Counted from the stretch's first letter, positions 26,299 to 35,908 are shown. The stretch: DNA of 64,000 bases from Sphingomonas sp. BK580 (GCF_014194975.1 NZ_JACIAY010000008.1:62001-126000), one strand, 5' to 3'. Translations and numbers: made by a program. Notes: generated by a model from the letters alone, not told the origin.

Positions 26299-27450
26299 TC
26301 AGAGCGTCCGCTCGTAGACCTGATAGACCTTGTTGACCTGGCTCTCGATCGCGGTGGCGATCGAGTTCATCCCCTGGTTGTCGTCGAGGATCCAGCCGAT
26401 CTCGCCGCGCGAGGCGCCGTAGTTCGCCACCGACGCCTTGCGGATCGCCTCGATCATCATGAAGGCGAGCTGGCTGGCCAGCCGCGAGGACTGCAGCTCC
26501 TTGCGCACCCCCATCAGCGGCACGCGCATCGTGCGCACGCGCGGCTTGCGCAGCCACAGCAGCAGCTTGGCCCAGCCGAACGGGAGCAGGCTGCCGTTGA
26601 GCGGGCGGATCGCCTCGTTGAGGTCGGGCAGGGTGATCATGAACGCGACCGGCCGGCCATCGACCTCGGCGATGCGGATCAGGTCGTTGAACACGATCGG
26701 CTTGAGCTTGACGCCGACGTCCTTGATCTCCGGCGGGGTGAGCGGGACGAACCCCCAATTGTCGGACCAGGCGTCGTTGAGGATCTCGAGGATGATTGCG
26801 GCTTCCTCGTCGAAGCGCTTCTTGTTCACCTCGCGTACGACGATGCTCTTGTTGTTCTCGCCCGAGCGGATGATCCGCTTCACGATGGGCGGGAACTCCT
26901 GCGTGATGTCGAGCTCGTAGGTGATCAGCTGCTTGACCGGCCGGTAGCCGGCGCGCTCGATCCACGCGCGGTAGATCGGCTTGTGATGGCCCATCATCAC
27001 CGTGGGCGCCTGGTCGAAACCCTCGATCAGCAGGCCGGGCTCCTCCCAGATCGACATGCTGATCGGGCCGAGCGCGCGCACCATGCCCTGCTCGCGCAGC
27101 CACGCCTCGGCGCGCGCCAGCAGCGCACGGAAGATGTCCTCGTCCTCGGCGTCCATCAGCCCCCACTGTCCGACACCGGGGCCGAAGCCCTGCGCGGCGG
27201 GCATCTCGAGCGCGAGCGTGTCGATATGCGCCGAGATGCGCCCGACCACGCGGCCGTCGCGCCGCGCCAGGAAGAGCTGCGCCTTGGCATGGCTGAACCA
27301 GCCGTTCTTCTCGGGCGTGATCAGCCCGAGCGCCTCACCCTTCAGCGGCGGGACCCAGTACGGGTCGTCCTGGTAGAGCCGGAACGGCAGGTCGACGAAC
27401 GCCTTGCGCTCGCCCTTGGTGGTCACCGGCGTGATGGAGAGATCGGACAT
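26299..27450 (-). CDS. GNAT-like N-acetyltransferase, about 380 residues
   Basis: 383 residues, one long soluble protein. The N-terminal half (FVDLPFRLYQDDPYWVPPL then FFLARRDGRVVGRISAHID-like segments) has the GNAT layout, and SIWEEPGLLIEGFDQAPTVMM plus YELDITQEFPP are hallmark stretches of a bacterial family annotated as N-acetyltransferase or GNAT. The substrate is unknown. The C-terminal region has a second acyltransferase-like part (VAFMITLPDLNEAIRPLNGS, GEIGWILDDNQGMNSIA). Divergent from the desaturase gene, with 108 bp between starts. Confidence 0.75.
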   Translation of the reverse strand: MSDLSITPVTTKGERKAFVDLPFRLYQDDPYWVPPLKGEALGLITPEKNGWFSHAKAQLFLARRDGRVVGRISAHIDTLALEMPAAQGFGPGVGQWGLMDAEDEDIFRALLARAEAWLREQGMVRALGPISMSIWEEPGLLIEGFDQAPTVMMGHHKPIYRAWIERAGYRPVKQLITYELDITQEFPPIVKRIIRSGENNKSIVVREVNKKRFDEEAAIILEILNDAWSDNWGFVPLTPPEIKDVGVKLKPIVFNDLIRIAEVDGRPVAFMITLPDLNEAIRPLNGSLLPFGWAKLLLWLRKPRVRTMRVPLMGVRKELQSSRLASQLAFMMIEAIRKASVANYGASRGEIGWILDDNQGMNSIATAIESQVNKVYQVYERTL

Positions 27451-27558
27451 GGCGCTCGCCCGTAAACGGAGAAACCGATCATAGCGAGCGAGCTTTTACT
27501 GGCAACGGGGAGCGCGCGCGTCCTGTAAAGGTCACGCTGTCGCCACTATGTTGGGGCA

Positions 27559-28662
27559 ATGACCAGCGCCATGAACACGATGACCTTCGAGAGCACGGGC
27601 GACGGCGCGGCGATCACACCGGTCGCGACGCGTACGCCGATCGCCGACGACAAGGCGATGCTGCGCGCCGCCGCCGAACTCACCCGCGACCTCGTGCAGC
27701 CGCGCCCCGCGCTCTACTGGGCCGACCTGGTCGGCTCGGCGCTGGTAGGCTATGCCGCGCTGGCCTTCGCGGTGACCGTCGCCTCGACCGGCTGGGCGGT
27801 GCTCGCCGGGGTCGTTGCGGTGCTGGCTCTGTATCGCGGCATGAGCATGATCCACGAGATCAGCCATATCAAGCACGCCGCGGTGCCGGGCTTCCGCGCC
27901 GGCTGGAACGCGCTGATCGGCGTGCCGATGATGATCCCCTCGTTCATGTACGAGGGCGTCCACAATCTGCATCACGCCAAGACCCGCTACGGTACCTCGG
28001 AGGATCCCGAGTATCTTCCGCTGGCGCTGATGCGGCCGTGGACCCTGCCGGTGTTCATCCTGGTGTCGGCGCTCGCGCCGGTCGGGCTGCTGATCCGCTA
28101 CGCGCTGCTCGCGCCGCTGTCGGCGCTGTCGCCGCGCCTGCGCGACGCGGTGGTGGCGCGCTACTCGGCGCTGTCGATCAACCCGCACTTCCGTCGCCGC
28201 GCGCCGCAGGGCGAGGAGAAGGCGCGCTGGACTCGCTGGGAGATCGTCACCTCCCTGTGGTCCATCGCTCTGCTCGCGCTCACCGCCACGGGAGCGGTGT
28301 CGCTCAAGGCGTTCGCGATCTTCCTGGCGGTCGGCTCGGGCGTCGCGCTGATCAACCAGGTGCGGACGCTCGTGGCGCATCTGTGGGAGAATGAGGGCGA
28401 GCAGATGAGCGTCACCGCCCAGTATCTCGACACCGTCAACGTCCCGCCGCCCGCGCTCCTGCCGGTGCTGTGGGCGCCGGTGGGGCTGCGCTACCACGCG
28501 TTGCACCATCTGCTGCCGGGCCTGCCGTACCACGCGCTCGCCGAGGCGCACCGGCGGATCTCCAAGGTGCTCGAGCATGACTCGCCGTATCACAAGGCGA
28601 ACTATGCCGGCCTGCCGGGGCTGGTCGGCAAGCTCGCCGCCGCGACGATGCGGCCGCGCTGA
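27559..28662 (+). CDS. Membrane fatty acid desaturase
   Basis: 367 residues with at least four hydrophobic segments and the three His boxes of membrane di-iron desaturases: HEISHIKH (His99, His103, His106), HNLHH (135-139), and YHALHHLLPGLPYH near residue 315. The C-terminal HDSPYHKANY is also typical. It probably introduces a double bond in a membrane lipid acyl chain (or hydroxylates a related lipid). ATG 27559 follows GGGGCA; further Met codons at 27571 and 27580 are possible starts. No neighbour helps to choose the substrate. Confidence 0.88.
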   Translation: MTSAMNTMTFESTGDGAAITPVATRTPIADDKAMLRAAAELTRDLVQPRPALYWADLVGSALVGYAALAFAVTVASTGWAVLAGVVAVLALYRGMSMIHEISHIKHAAVPGFRAGWNALIGVPMMIPSFMYEGVHNLHHAKTRYGTSEDPEYLPLALMRPWTLPVFILVSALAPVGLLIRYALLAPLSALSPRLRDAVVARYSALSINPHFRRRAPQGEEKARWTRWEIVTSLWSIALLALTATGAVSLKAFAIFLAVGSGVALINQVRTLVAHLWENEGEQMSVTAQYLDTVNVPPPALLPVLWAPVGLRYHALHHLLPGLPYHALAEAHRRISKVLEHDSPYHKANYAGLPGLVGKLAAATMRPR

Positions 28663-29134
28663 GCGGGGGCGGGTTCGCCATCCTGGTTCTTCCTGCAGCG
28701 TCGTCCTGAACTCGTCGAGCCGCGGGCCACGCCGTCCCGAACGCCCGCGCGGGTCTCACGTATCGGGCCGCCGGGAACGAGGTGTAGCGCGGCATAGGGC
28801 GCTGACGCGCTGCACCGCTACGTCGCGGGCAGTCCGCGTCACGGGCCGCGACGAGACGGCCGCGCCACGCCGGGGCCGGCGGCACTGCAATGCGTCGCTC
28901 GCGCGGACGGGTGGTACCGCGGAACGCGGCCGCCTCGCCCCACGAGCATCGCAGCGTCATTCGCACTCTCGTACGTCGCCGTGGACCGCATCGGGTGGCC
29001 ACGAGCCGGTGGCCGGCGCGCGACGGGCGACCCGCCGACCACACGAAGCACTGAAGGTTCGCCGGAGCTTGCGTCCAAGGCGCCACGCGCATCGCGCCCT
29101 CGCCAAAAAGCTCGCGCGATCATATGGCGATCGT
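28663..29134 (+). other. 472-bp intergenic region, no gene recognised
   Basis: Open frames cross it on both strands but none has a domain or plausible ribosome site. Near 28680-28725 are single degraded palindrome fragments (CATCCTGG, CGTCGTCCTGAAC) related to the REP-like families elsewhere in the window. Confidence 0.45.
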
Positions 29135-30817
29135 ATGTACCGCCGCTTGCTCCCGCGCCTGCTCGGCGCCGCCGTCGCGACCTGCTACCTCGCGGCCGCG
29201 AGCGCGGCCGCGGGCGACGCGCTGATCGACAATGTCACCGGCCTCACGCTCGACCGCGACCAGCGCGTCGTCCGCTTCAAGGCCATGGTGATCGACTCGC
29301 AGGGGAAGGTGGTCCGGCTGATCGCGCCGGACGAGCAGCCGCCGAAGCCGACCAAGAAGAACCCGGGCCCGCGCTACGACTGGCGCGCCGACATGAAGGG
29401 GCGCGTGCTCGTGCCCGGCATGATCGACGCGCACGGCCATGTCGTCCAGCTCGGCATCGCCGCGCTGACGCTCGATCTCTCCGACACGGCGACGCTCGAT
29501 GCGGCCAAGGCCAAGATCGCCGCTTACGCGAGCGAGAATCCGGAGCGGCCGTGGATCGTCGGCCGCGGCTGGAACCAGGAAGTGTGGGGGCTCGGCCGCT
29601 TCCCCACCGCCGCCGACCTCGACGCCGCGGTGGCCGACCGGCCGGTGGTGATGACTCGCGCCGACGGTCATGCCGTGTGGGCCAACTCGGCGGCGCTCAA
29701 GGCCGCGGGCGTCACCGCGACGACGCCCGACCCGGCGGGGGGGCGGATCGAGAAGCCGCTCGGCACCCTGGTCGATCGCGCCACCGACCTGATGGAGAAG
29801 GTGGTCCCCAAGGTCAGCCCGAAGGACCGCACCGCCGCCTTCCTCAAGGCGCAGCAGATCCTGCTCGGCTACGGCGTCACCGCGATCGCGGACATGGGGA
29901 CGAGCCTCGACGACTGGATGACCTACCGCCGCATGGGCGACACCGGCGCGCTGCGCGTGCGGATCATGTCCTACGCGCTCGGCATCGACACCGCGGTGAC
30001 GATCGGCGGCACCGGGCCGACGCCGTGGCTGTACGACGACCGGCTGCGGCTGGAGGGGGTGAAGCTCTACGCCGACGGCGCGCTCGGCTCGCGCGGGGCG
30101 TGGCTCAAGGCCGATTACGCCGACGCGCCGGGGCAGCGCGGGCTCGGCTTCTTCAGCGACGACCAGTTGCAGAACATCATGAGCCGCGCCGCGATGGACC
30201 GCTACCAGGTCGCGGTCCACGCCATCGGCGATCGCGCCGACTCGCAGGTGATCGACTCGATCGCCGAGCTGTCGCAGACCTATAAGGGCGACCGACGCTG
30301 GCGGATCGAGCATGCGCAGGTGGTCGACCCGGCCGACTTCAAGTCGTTCGGCCGCTACGGCATCATCGCCTCGATGCAGCCGACGCACCAGACCAGCGAC
30401 CGGCTGATGGCGGAGGCGCGGCTCGGCCCGGCGCGGCTGGGGGGCGCCTATGCGTGGAAGTCGCTGCTCGACAGCGGCGCGAAGCTGGCGTTCGGCTCGG
30501 ACGTGCCGGTGGAGCGGCCCGACCCCTGGGCCGGCTGGGCGGCGGCGTTCACCCGCACCGACGCGAACGGCGAGCCCGCGGGCGGCTGGCACCCCGAGCA
30601 GGCGGTGACGCGGGAGCAGGCGTGGTGGGCCTATACCGGCGGCGCGAGCTACGCGGGGTTCGCGGAGGATCGCTTCGGCGTGCTGGCGCCGGGCCAGCGC
30701 GCCGATTTCCTGATCCTCGACCGCGACCCGATGCTCGCGGGCGCGTCGGAGCTGCGCCAGACCAAGGTGCTGGAGACGTGGATCGGCGGCCAGCGCGCGT
30801 GGGAGGCGGGGAAGTAG
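29135..30817 (+). CDS. YtcJ-like amidohydrolase, exported
   Basis: 560 residues. A signal peptide (to about SAAAGDA) precedes an amidohydrolase-3 domain. Metal-site motifs: VPGMIDAHGHVVQLG (HxH), GVKLYADGALGSRGAWL (contains the region of the carbamylated Lys equivalent), HAIGDRADSQVI, WRIEHAQVV and FGSDVPVERPDPW (the Asp). This family hydrolyses C-N bonds of unknown exported substrates; an N-substituted formamide deformylase is one characterised relative. The start ATG 29135 gives the signal peptide; an in-frame frame continues upstream but is non-coding in character. No operon partners. Confidence 0.85.
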   Translation: MYRRLLPRLLGAAVATCYLAAASAAAGDALIDNVTGLTLDRDQRVVRFKAMVIDSQGKVVRLIAPDEQPPKPTKKNPGPRYDWRADMKGRVLVPGMIDAHGHVVQLGIAALTLDLSDTATLDAAKAKIAAYASENPERPWIVGRGWNQEVWGLGRFPTAADLDAAVADRPVVMTRADGHAVWANSAALKAAGVTATTPDPAGGRIEKPLGTLVDRATDLMEKVVPKVSPKDRTAAFLKAQQILLGYGVTAIADMGTSLDDWMTYRRMGDTGALRVRIMSYALGIDTAVTIGGTGPTPWLYDDRLRLEGVKLYADGALGSRGAWLKADYADAPGQRGLGFFSDDQLQNIMSRAAMDRYQVAVHAIGDRADSQVIDSIAELSQTYKGDRRWRIEHAQVVDPADFKSFGRYGIIASMQPTHQTSDRLMAEARLGPARLGGAYAWKSLLDSGAKLAFGSDVPVERPDPWAGWAAAFTRTDANGEPAGGWHPEQAVTREQAWWAYTGGASYAGFAEDRFGVLAPGQRADFLILDRDPMLAGASELRQTKVLETWIGGQRAWEAGK

Positions 30818-30890
30818 GTAGGAGAGGCGAGGCCGCGCCCCCTCGAACCTACATTCGTCATTAAGTGTGACCCCCTAGCTGAACCGCCAG

Positions 30891-30970
30891 CGTGCTCCGG
30901 CGAACGCCGGAGCCCAGGGCCACCAACGTGACGGCTCCCCGCTCTGGGCTCCCGCGTGCGCGGGAGCACG
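30891..30970. repeat. REP-like inverted pair (CTCCGGCG / CTCCCGCG types)
   Basis: GCTCCGGCGAACGCCGGAGC followed by CCAG at the left, and CTGG followed by a CTCCCGCG-GCGCGGGAGC palindrome at the right, facing each other and enclosing about 25 nt. Same architecture as 10045-10140. After the amidohydrolase gene. Confidence 0.8.
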
Positions 30971-31012
30971 GTTCGGCACAGACGGATCAGCCTCTAGCCG
31001 CCCTCAACTCTG

Positions 31013-31108
31013 CGTCATCCCGGACTTTTTCCGGGATCCACCCGTCGGCGCGAGCAACGCTGCTCGCCTGTGCGGGACATTGGATCCCGGAACAAGTCCG
31101 GGATGACG
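31013..31108. repeat. REP-like inverted pair, GTCATCCCGGA type
   Basis: CGTCATCCCGGACTT...CCGGGATCCA on the left and TGGATCCCGG...GTCCGGGATGACG on the right, about 30 nt each, enclosing about 35 nt. Second palindrome family; relatives at 21.2, 52.8 and 62.1 kb. Confidence 0.8.
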
Positions 31109-31203
31109 GATGCGAGTGATAGCGGTTCAGCCGTCGCGTGACCTCAGCTTGGGGGGCCGAAACATCATCTCGCGACCCTCCCCGAATGGATCCCGCGCCC
31201 AGC

Positions 31204-31473
31204 TCAGCGCGCGCCCGACATCGTCCCGTTCGACAGGTCGCCGAGCGTGTCGCTGTTCTCCATCGTCATGCCGTTGCCGCTCATGGCATTGTCCGTCGCC
31301 ATCAGGTCGCCCGCCGCCCCCGAGGCGGTGAGGCCGTTGGCCTGGCTCTCGTTGGCGACGACATTGTTGTTCTCGTCGACCGTGATCGTCTGATCGCCCT
31401 TGCCGCAGGCACCGAGCGCGAGCGCGAGCGGGAGGGCGGTGAGGAAGGCGGCGCGGGGCAGGGCACGGGTCAT
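31204..31473 (-). CDS. Small lipoprotein behind an EcfG promoter
   Basis: 89 residues. A lipoprotein signal (RAAFLTALPLALALGAC, Cys23 after LALGA) is followed by GKGDQTITVDENNNVVANES and a Gly/Asn/Met/Ser-rich low-complexity tail (DNAMSGNGMTMENSD). No domain is recognised. GGAG lies 6 nt before the ATG on the minus strand. A full-consensus EcfG promoter sits 28 nt upstream of the start, so it should be induced by general stress. The Met/Asn-rich tail suggests a disordered envelope protein. Confidence 0.75.
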   Translation of the reverse strand: MTRALPRAAFLTALPLALALGACGKGDQTITVDENNNVVANESQANGLTASGAAGDLMATDNAMSGNGMTMENSDTLGDLSNGTMSGAR

Positions 31474-31500
31474 GACAGTCTCCGTCGGCTGAAGCGCGCC

Positions 31501-31526
31501 AACGTCGCGCGCCCCCGCCGCGTTCC
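31501..31526 (-). promoter_or_regulatory. EcfG-type promoter of the lipoprotein gene
   Basis: On the minus strand GGAAC (31526-31522), 17 nt, CGTT (31504-31501). Full match in both boxes. The predicted start gives a leader of about 20 nt before the ATG at 31473. Confidence 0.7.
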
Positions 31527-31598
31527 GCCACGCGCGAGAGTCGTCGTGCGCTCCATACGCCTATAATCATGGGTGACGCGTGAACAGCGAGGCCGCCG

Positions 31599-32615
31599 GT
31601 GCTCTTCCCGACCGATCTGCGGTGCGCTGCGGATGACATAGAGTGCCGCGGCATCGGCATCCATCTCGGTCACCGGCAGGTGTTCGCCGCGGATGGCGAG
31701 TGGCGCAAGGTCCCGCGGCATCGCATCGTCTCCCGCGTCGGCATCATGGCATCGCTCTACTTCGAATGCGGCTGCGACGTGGACAAGCGGCGCGCCGCCC
31801 TCGCCTGTCTGGAGGAGTATCTCAGCCTGTGTCCCGACGGGATAACGCACTACGATCTGGGCGACGGCGGCTGGCCGCGACGGTGGCGCGACGGCGGTCT
31901 GCCGCCGCCCTATCGCGAGCCGAGGCGCCTCATCGAACCGAGCTTCTACCTGTCCGTGAAGCGCTACAAACGCGCCGAGCACGACGACCCCGCTTTGTAT
32001 CGCTTCATCTTGCTGGCGAGTGATGGATCTGCCGGGGCGCGGCTCTCGAACATCAAAGTTCATTTCCCACCCAGCATCGTTTTCGCCGATCCCGACCGAT
32101 TCATCGCGATGATCGCGCGCTGGTCGTCGCTGCTCGCTGTCGTTCATGGGACCGCGGGTCTGGGCGCCTTATCTGTTCCCGGCACCGAGATGGACGAACC
32201 CTATCATTACCCCTGGCTGCTCAATTACCCCGCACTGGAGTATGATGCGGTCGGCGCTTATTTCAGTGAAGTCCGCCTCACTCGTGCGCATCGGCGGCCG
32301 CGGTCGTCCAACTGGCTGACGATCCTAGGATCGACCAATGTCGCTGCGCTCGGCGGTACCGCGACGATGGCAGCGTCGCTCACCCCCGAGATGGCGATGA
32401 TCGATCAAGGCAGCGTCGTCATCGTTCGCGCCGCTGCGCTGCCATCGCTGGGCGACGCGGCGAACGGTGGCGTTCCGCGCGGCTATCGCCGTGTCGCCCG
32501 TCTCATTCGACCGATACGGTTCGAAGAGTATCGACACGACGTCATTCGCACGCCGTTCACCATGGAAACGCACGGCGCCGAGGTGACGTTGAACTGGATC
32601 CGCCGCTTCGACTGA
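31599..32615 (+). CDS. Type VI immunity-like protein (DUF3396/TsiV family)
   Basis: 338 residues, no signal peptide. Order of features fits the DUF3396 family: IVSRVGIMASLYFECG with RRAALACLEEYLSLCPDGITHYDLG; SNIKVHFPPSIVFADPDRFIAMIARW; LNYPALEYDAVGAYF; SNWLTILGSTNVAALGG. Characterised members neutralise type VI secretion nuclease effectors in the same cell. No secretion or effector gene is near, so it would be an orphan. Base use is visibly less GC-rich and codons are more mixed than in neighbours, consistent with transfer. GTG 31599 is the first possible start after an in-frame stop at 31581; the true start could be later. Confidence 0.6.
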   Translation: MLFPTDLRCAADDIECRGIGIHLGHRQVFAADGEWRKVPRHRIVSRVGIMASLYFECGCDVDKRRAALACLEEYLSLCPDGITHYDLGDGGWPRRWRDGGLPPPYREPRRLIEPSFYLSVKRYKRAEHDDPALYRFILLASDGSAGARLSNIKVHFPPSIVFADPDRFIAMIARWSSLLAVVHGTAGLGALSVPGTEMDEPYHYPWLLNYPALEYDAVGAYFSEVRLTRAHRRPRSSNWLTILGSTNVAALGGTATMAASLTPEMAMIDQGSVVIVRAAALPSLGDAANGGVPRGYRRVARLIRPIRFEEYRHDVIRTPFTMETHGAEVTLNWIRRFD

Positions 32616-32655
32616 GCCGCTGTGTCCGACGCGCCACAGCCCGCGCGGAGGCGGC

Positions 32656-32667
32656 TGAATACGTATG
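32656..32667. promoter_or_regulatory. Predicted LacI-family operator upstream of the receptor gene
   Basis: TGAATACGTATG with the palindromic core ATACGTAT, about 98-109 nt upstream of the receptor's TTG start. Identical 12 bp at 52507-52518 between lacI and the amylase gene. Confidence 0.55.
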
Positions 32668-32764
32668 TGGCTTTCTTGTGACGCGGTCCGGCGCGGGCCT
32701 AATCGGCGGCATCAACCCAGGCACGGTCGCACCAACGCGACCGCCGGGACAGGGGAGGATCGTC

Positions 32765-35695
32765 TTGGACCGCTCGTCATCCATATCGTCGGCGCGCACG
32801 CGCCTCGTCTCGCACGCAAGCGGCGGCGCGCTCGCCGCCGCGCTGCTGCTCGTCGCCGCCGCCGCGCAGGCGCAGGAGGCGCCGCCGCAGGCGAACGCGC
32901 CCACCGCCAACCCGACCGCCGAGGCGACGGTCGACCAGCCCGCGCCGCCGGCCGATCCCACGCCCGACGCCAACGCCAACCCCGATCCCACCGCGACCGA
33001 CGCGGGCGCGGACGAGATCGTCGTCACCGGCATCCGCGCCAGCCTCGCCAAATCGGCCGAGATCAAGCGCAACTCGACGATCATCGTCGACTCGGTCTCG
33101 GCCGAGGACATCGGCAAGCTGCCCGACGTGTCGGTCGCCGACTCGCTCGCGCGTCTGCCGGGCGTCACCGCGCAGCGCGTCGAGGGCCGCGACCAGAGCC
33201 TGTCGATCCGCGGCCTCGGCCCCGATTTCTCGACCACGTTGCTCAACGGGCGCGAGCAGGTCACCACCGGCGACAACCGCGGCGTCGAGTTCGACCAATA
33301 TCCCTCGGAGTTCTTCAGCAACGTCAACGTCTACAAGTCGGCCGACGCGTCGCTGATCGCGGCCGGCGTGTCGGGCACGGTGGACCTGCGCATGCTGCGC
33401 CCGCTCGACCAGAAGGAGCGGCTGTTCGTCGTCTCGGCGCGCGGCCAGATGAACGGCATCGGCAAGCGCAACCCCGACGGCCAGCGCTACGGCTATCGCG
33501 CCACCGCCACCTTCGTCGACAAGTTCGCGGGCGACACGCTCGGCATCTCGATCGGCCTCGCCGCGCAGGAATCGCCGACCAACTACGACAAGTACGAGGC
33601 GTGGGGCTATCCCGGGCTCAACGACCGCAACGTCAACTGCGATGCGGCCGGCAACCCGTGCCTGCTCGGCGGCGCCAAGCCCTATGTCCAGTCGAACCTG
33701 CTCAAGCGCTACGGTGGCGTCGGTACGATCGAGTGGCAGCCGAGCGACTCGTTCCACTCGACCTTCGACGCGCTGTACACGCACTTCGAGGAGACGCAGC
33801 ACCTGCGCGGGATCGAGTTCCCGCTGGGCTACAACGTCGCGCCCAACCCCGGCTCGGTGACGGTGCAGGACGGCTACGTCCAGACCGCGACTTTCTCGCC
33901 GCAATACACCGTGCAGCGCAACGACCTCAACGAGCGCCGCGCCGACATGTACTCGTTCGGCTGGAACAACGATCTCAAACTGTCCGACTCGGTCCACCTC
34001 AACGTCGACGCGAGCTGGTCGCACGCCAACCGCCAGGACGAGCTGATCGAGACCTATTCGGGCACCGGCTACGGCGGCACCGGGCAGCGCGACACCATCA
34101 CGATCACGCGCCAGAACACCGGCATCTACTCGATCGTGCCGACGCTCGACTATACCAACACCGACGTGATCCGGATCACCGACCCGGGCGGCTGGGGCTA
34201 TAACGGCACCAACGCGGTGGTGCAGGCGGGCTTCCAGAACCGGCCCAAGTTCAGCGACGACCTCAAGTCGCTGCGCGCCAGCCTGGCGGGCGACTTCGCC
34301 GACCTGGGCGTGATCCGCGGCTGGGAGGTCGGCGCCAACTACTCGCAGCGCGAGAAGAAGGCGCAGTACACCTCCTATTTCTACTGCCCGTCGGGCATGG
34401 GCACCGGCTGCACCGTCGCCAGCGGTACGACCCAGTCGATCGCGGTGCCGAGCGACGTGGTGCTCGATCCGGTCTCGCTCGGCTTCATCGGCGTGCCCAA
34501 CATCCTCGCGCTCGACTCGCGCGGCGTGCTGGACCTGCTCACCCCGGTGTTCGACAACCGCCCGGAGAGCCTCGCCAAGGTATGGGGCGTGAAGGAGAAG
34601 GTGGCGACCGGCTATGCCAAACTGGTGTTCGACGGCACCGCCGGCGGCAAGGCGATGAAGGGCTCGCTCGGCGTCCAGGTGGTGCACACCGACCAGAGCT
34701 CGGACGGCCGCATCGCCGGGCTCAACGCCGGCGCGGTGACCTTGTCCGAGGTGTCGGGCGGCGCGAAATACACCAACGTGCTGCCGAGCGCGACGCTGTC
34801 GGTGGAGCTGATCCCGAGCGGCTTCGTCAAGGTGGGCGCGTCGCAGACGATGGTGCGCCCGCGGCTCGACCAGGAGCGGATCTCGCAGAACGTCGCGATC
34901 ACGCCGGGCAACGTCGGGCGCGGCTCGGACCCGCTCAACAGCCCCTTCTCGTCGGACGGCGGCAACTTCCAGCTGCGCCCGTACAAGTCGACCAACATCG
35001 ACATGTCGTTCGAGAAGTACTTCCCCGGCGGCGGCTATGTCGCGCTGACCGGCTATTACAAGCGGCTGACCGACTACGTCGATCCGAACAACAACGTGCT
35101 GTACGACTTCTCGCCGCTGCTCAGCTCGCTGACGCCCGAGCAGCAGGCGATCGTGCGCGCGCAGAACGCGCAGAACGGCCTGTTCAAGCTGCCTGCCAAC
35201 TCGGGCCGCGGCGAGATCCTCGGCGCCGAGGCGACGCTGTCGCTGCCGCTGCGCATGCTGACCCGCTCGCTCGACGGCTTCGGCCTGTTCGGCAGCGGCA
35301 GCTACACCAGCTCGGCGGTGCGCTACGACAGCGCGCCGGCGGACACGCAGACCGTGCCGGGCCTGTCGAAGTGGGTGCTCAACGGCACCGCCTATTTCGA
35401 GAAATGGGGCTTCCAGGCGCGCACGACCTACCGCTATCGCTCGAGCTTCCTCGCCGAGGTGCGCGGCCTGTCGGCGACGCCGGAGCTGAACACCGCGAAG
35501 GCGGAGGGCATCCTCGACGCGCAGATCGGCTATGAATTCCAGAGCGGTCCGCTGCAGGGGCTGGCCATCCTGGCGCAGGCGAAGAACCTGACCGATCAGG
35601 AATTCTACCAGTACACCAACGGCGACCCGCGCCAGGTGCGGCGCTACCAGCGCTACGGCACCGACTACTACGTCGGGCTGACGTATCGGTTCTGA
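32765..35695 (+). CDS. TonB-dependent receptor, TIGR01782 (Caulobacter/Xanthomonas) type
   Basis: 976 residues: signal peptide ending AQAQEA, a Pro/Ala/Asp-rich spacer, then a plug with EIVVTGIRASLAKSAEIK (TonB box region), DIGKLPDVSVADSLARLPGV and SIRGLGPDFSTTLLNGRE, and a 22-strand barrel ending in TDYYVGLTYRF. The DIGKLPD...RLPGV pattern marks the subfamily that often imports oligosaccharides. Start is TTG at 32765: GGGGAGG lies 6 nt upstream, and there is no nearby ATG; the longer frame from 32678 ignores this. The operator at 32656 matches the one beside lacI at 52.5 kb, so maltodextrin-type substrates are likely. Import substrate is inferred. Confidence 0.9.
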   Translation: MDRSSSISSARTRLVSHASGGALAAALLLVAAAAQAQEAPPQANAPTANPTAEATVDQPAPPADPTPDANANPDPTATDAGADEIVVTGIRASLAKSAEIKRNSTIIVDSVSAEDIGKLPDVSVADSLARLPGVTAQRVEGRDQSLSIRGLGPDFSTTLLNGREQVTTGDNRGVEFDQYPSEFFSNVNVYKSADASLIAAGVSGTVDLRMLRPLDQKERLFVVSARGQMNGIGKRNPDGQRYGYRATATFVDKFAGDTLGISIGLAAQESPTNYDKYEAWGYPGLNDRNVNCDAAGNPCLLGGAKPYVQSNLLKRYGGVGTIEWQPSDSFHSTFDALYTHFEETQHLRGIEFPLGYNVAPNPGSVTVQDGYVQTATFSPQYTVQRNDLNERRADMYSFGWNNDLKLSDSVHLNVDASWSHANRQDELIETYSGTGYGGTGQRDTITITRQNTGIYSIVPTLDYTNTDVIRITDPGGWGYNGTNAVVQAGFQNRPKFSDDLKSLRASLAGDFADLGVIRGWEVGANYSQREKKAQYTSYFYCPSGMGTGCTVASGTTQSIAVPSDVVLDPVSLGFIGVPNILALDSRGVLDLLTPVFDNRPESLAKVWGVKEKVATGYAKLVFDGTAGGKAMKGSLGVQVVHTDQSSDGRIAGLNAGAVTLSEVSGGAKYTNVLPSATLSVELIPSGFVKVGASQTMVRPRLDQERISQNVAITPGNVGRGSDPLNSPFSSDGGNFQLRPYKSTNIDMSFEKYFPGGGYVALTGYYKRLTDYVDPNNNVLYDFSPLLSSLTPEQQAIVRAQNAQNGLFKLPANSGRGEILGAEATLSLPLRMLTRSLDGFGLFGSGSYTSSAVRYDSAPADTQTVPGLSKWVLNGTAYFEKWGFQARTTYRYRSSFLAEVRGLSATPELNTAKAEGILDAQIGYEFQSGPLQGLAILAQAKNLTDQEFYQYTNGDPRQVRRYQRYGTDYYVGLTYRF

Positions 35696-35700
35696 GGAAA

Positions 35701-35903
35701 TCCTCCCCGGCAAGGGGAGGGGGCGTGCGGGCGAGATCGTGCCGCCGGACACGATCTCGGCGTGCCGGGGGCACACCGAAGCCCGCACGCCGGCCAAAGG
35801 CCGGTGGTGGAGGGGGAGCGTCCGCGAGCGGTGCGCTTCGTGGCGAGCCCCCTCCACCACGCCGCTGCGCGACGCGGTCCTCCTTCCCGCCATGCGGGGA
35901 GGA
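35701..35903. repeat. Long palindromic repeat, TCCTCCCC family
   Basis: TCCTCCCCGGCAAGGGGAGG at the left end and TCCTTCCCGCCATGCGGGGA with GGAT at the right, with internal inverted pieces (GCGTGCGGG... and CCGGCCAAAGGCCGG, CCCTCCACCA... facing GGTGGAGGGGG). About 200 bp between two receptor genes that converge here. A third palindrome family; a possible transcription end for both genes. Confidence 0.65.
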
Positions 35904-35908
35904 TGTAC

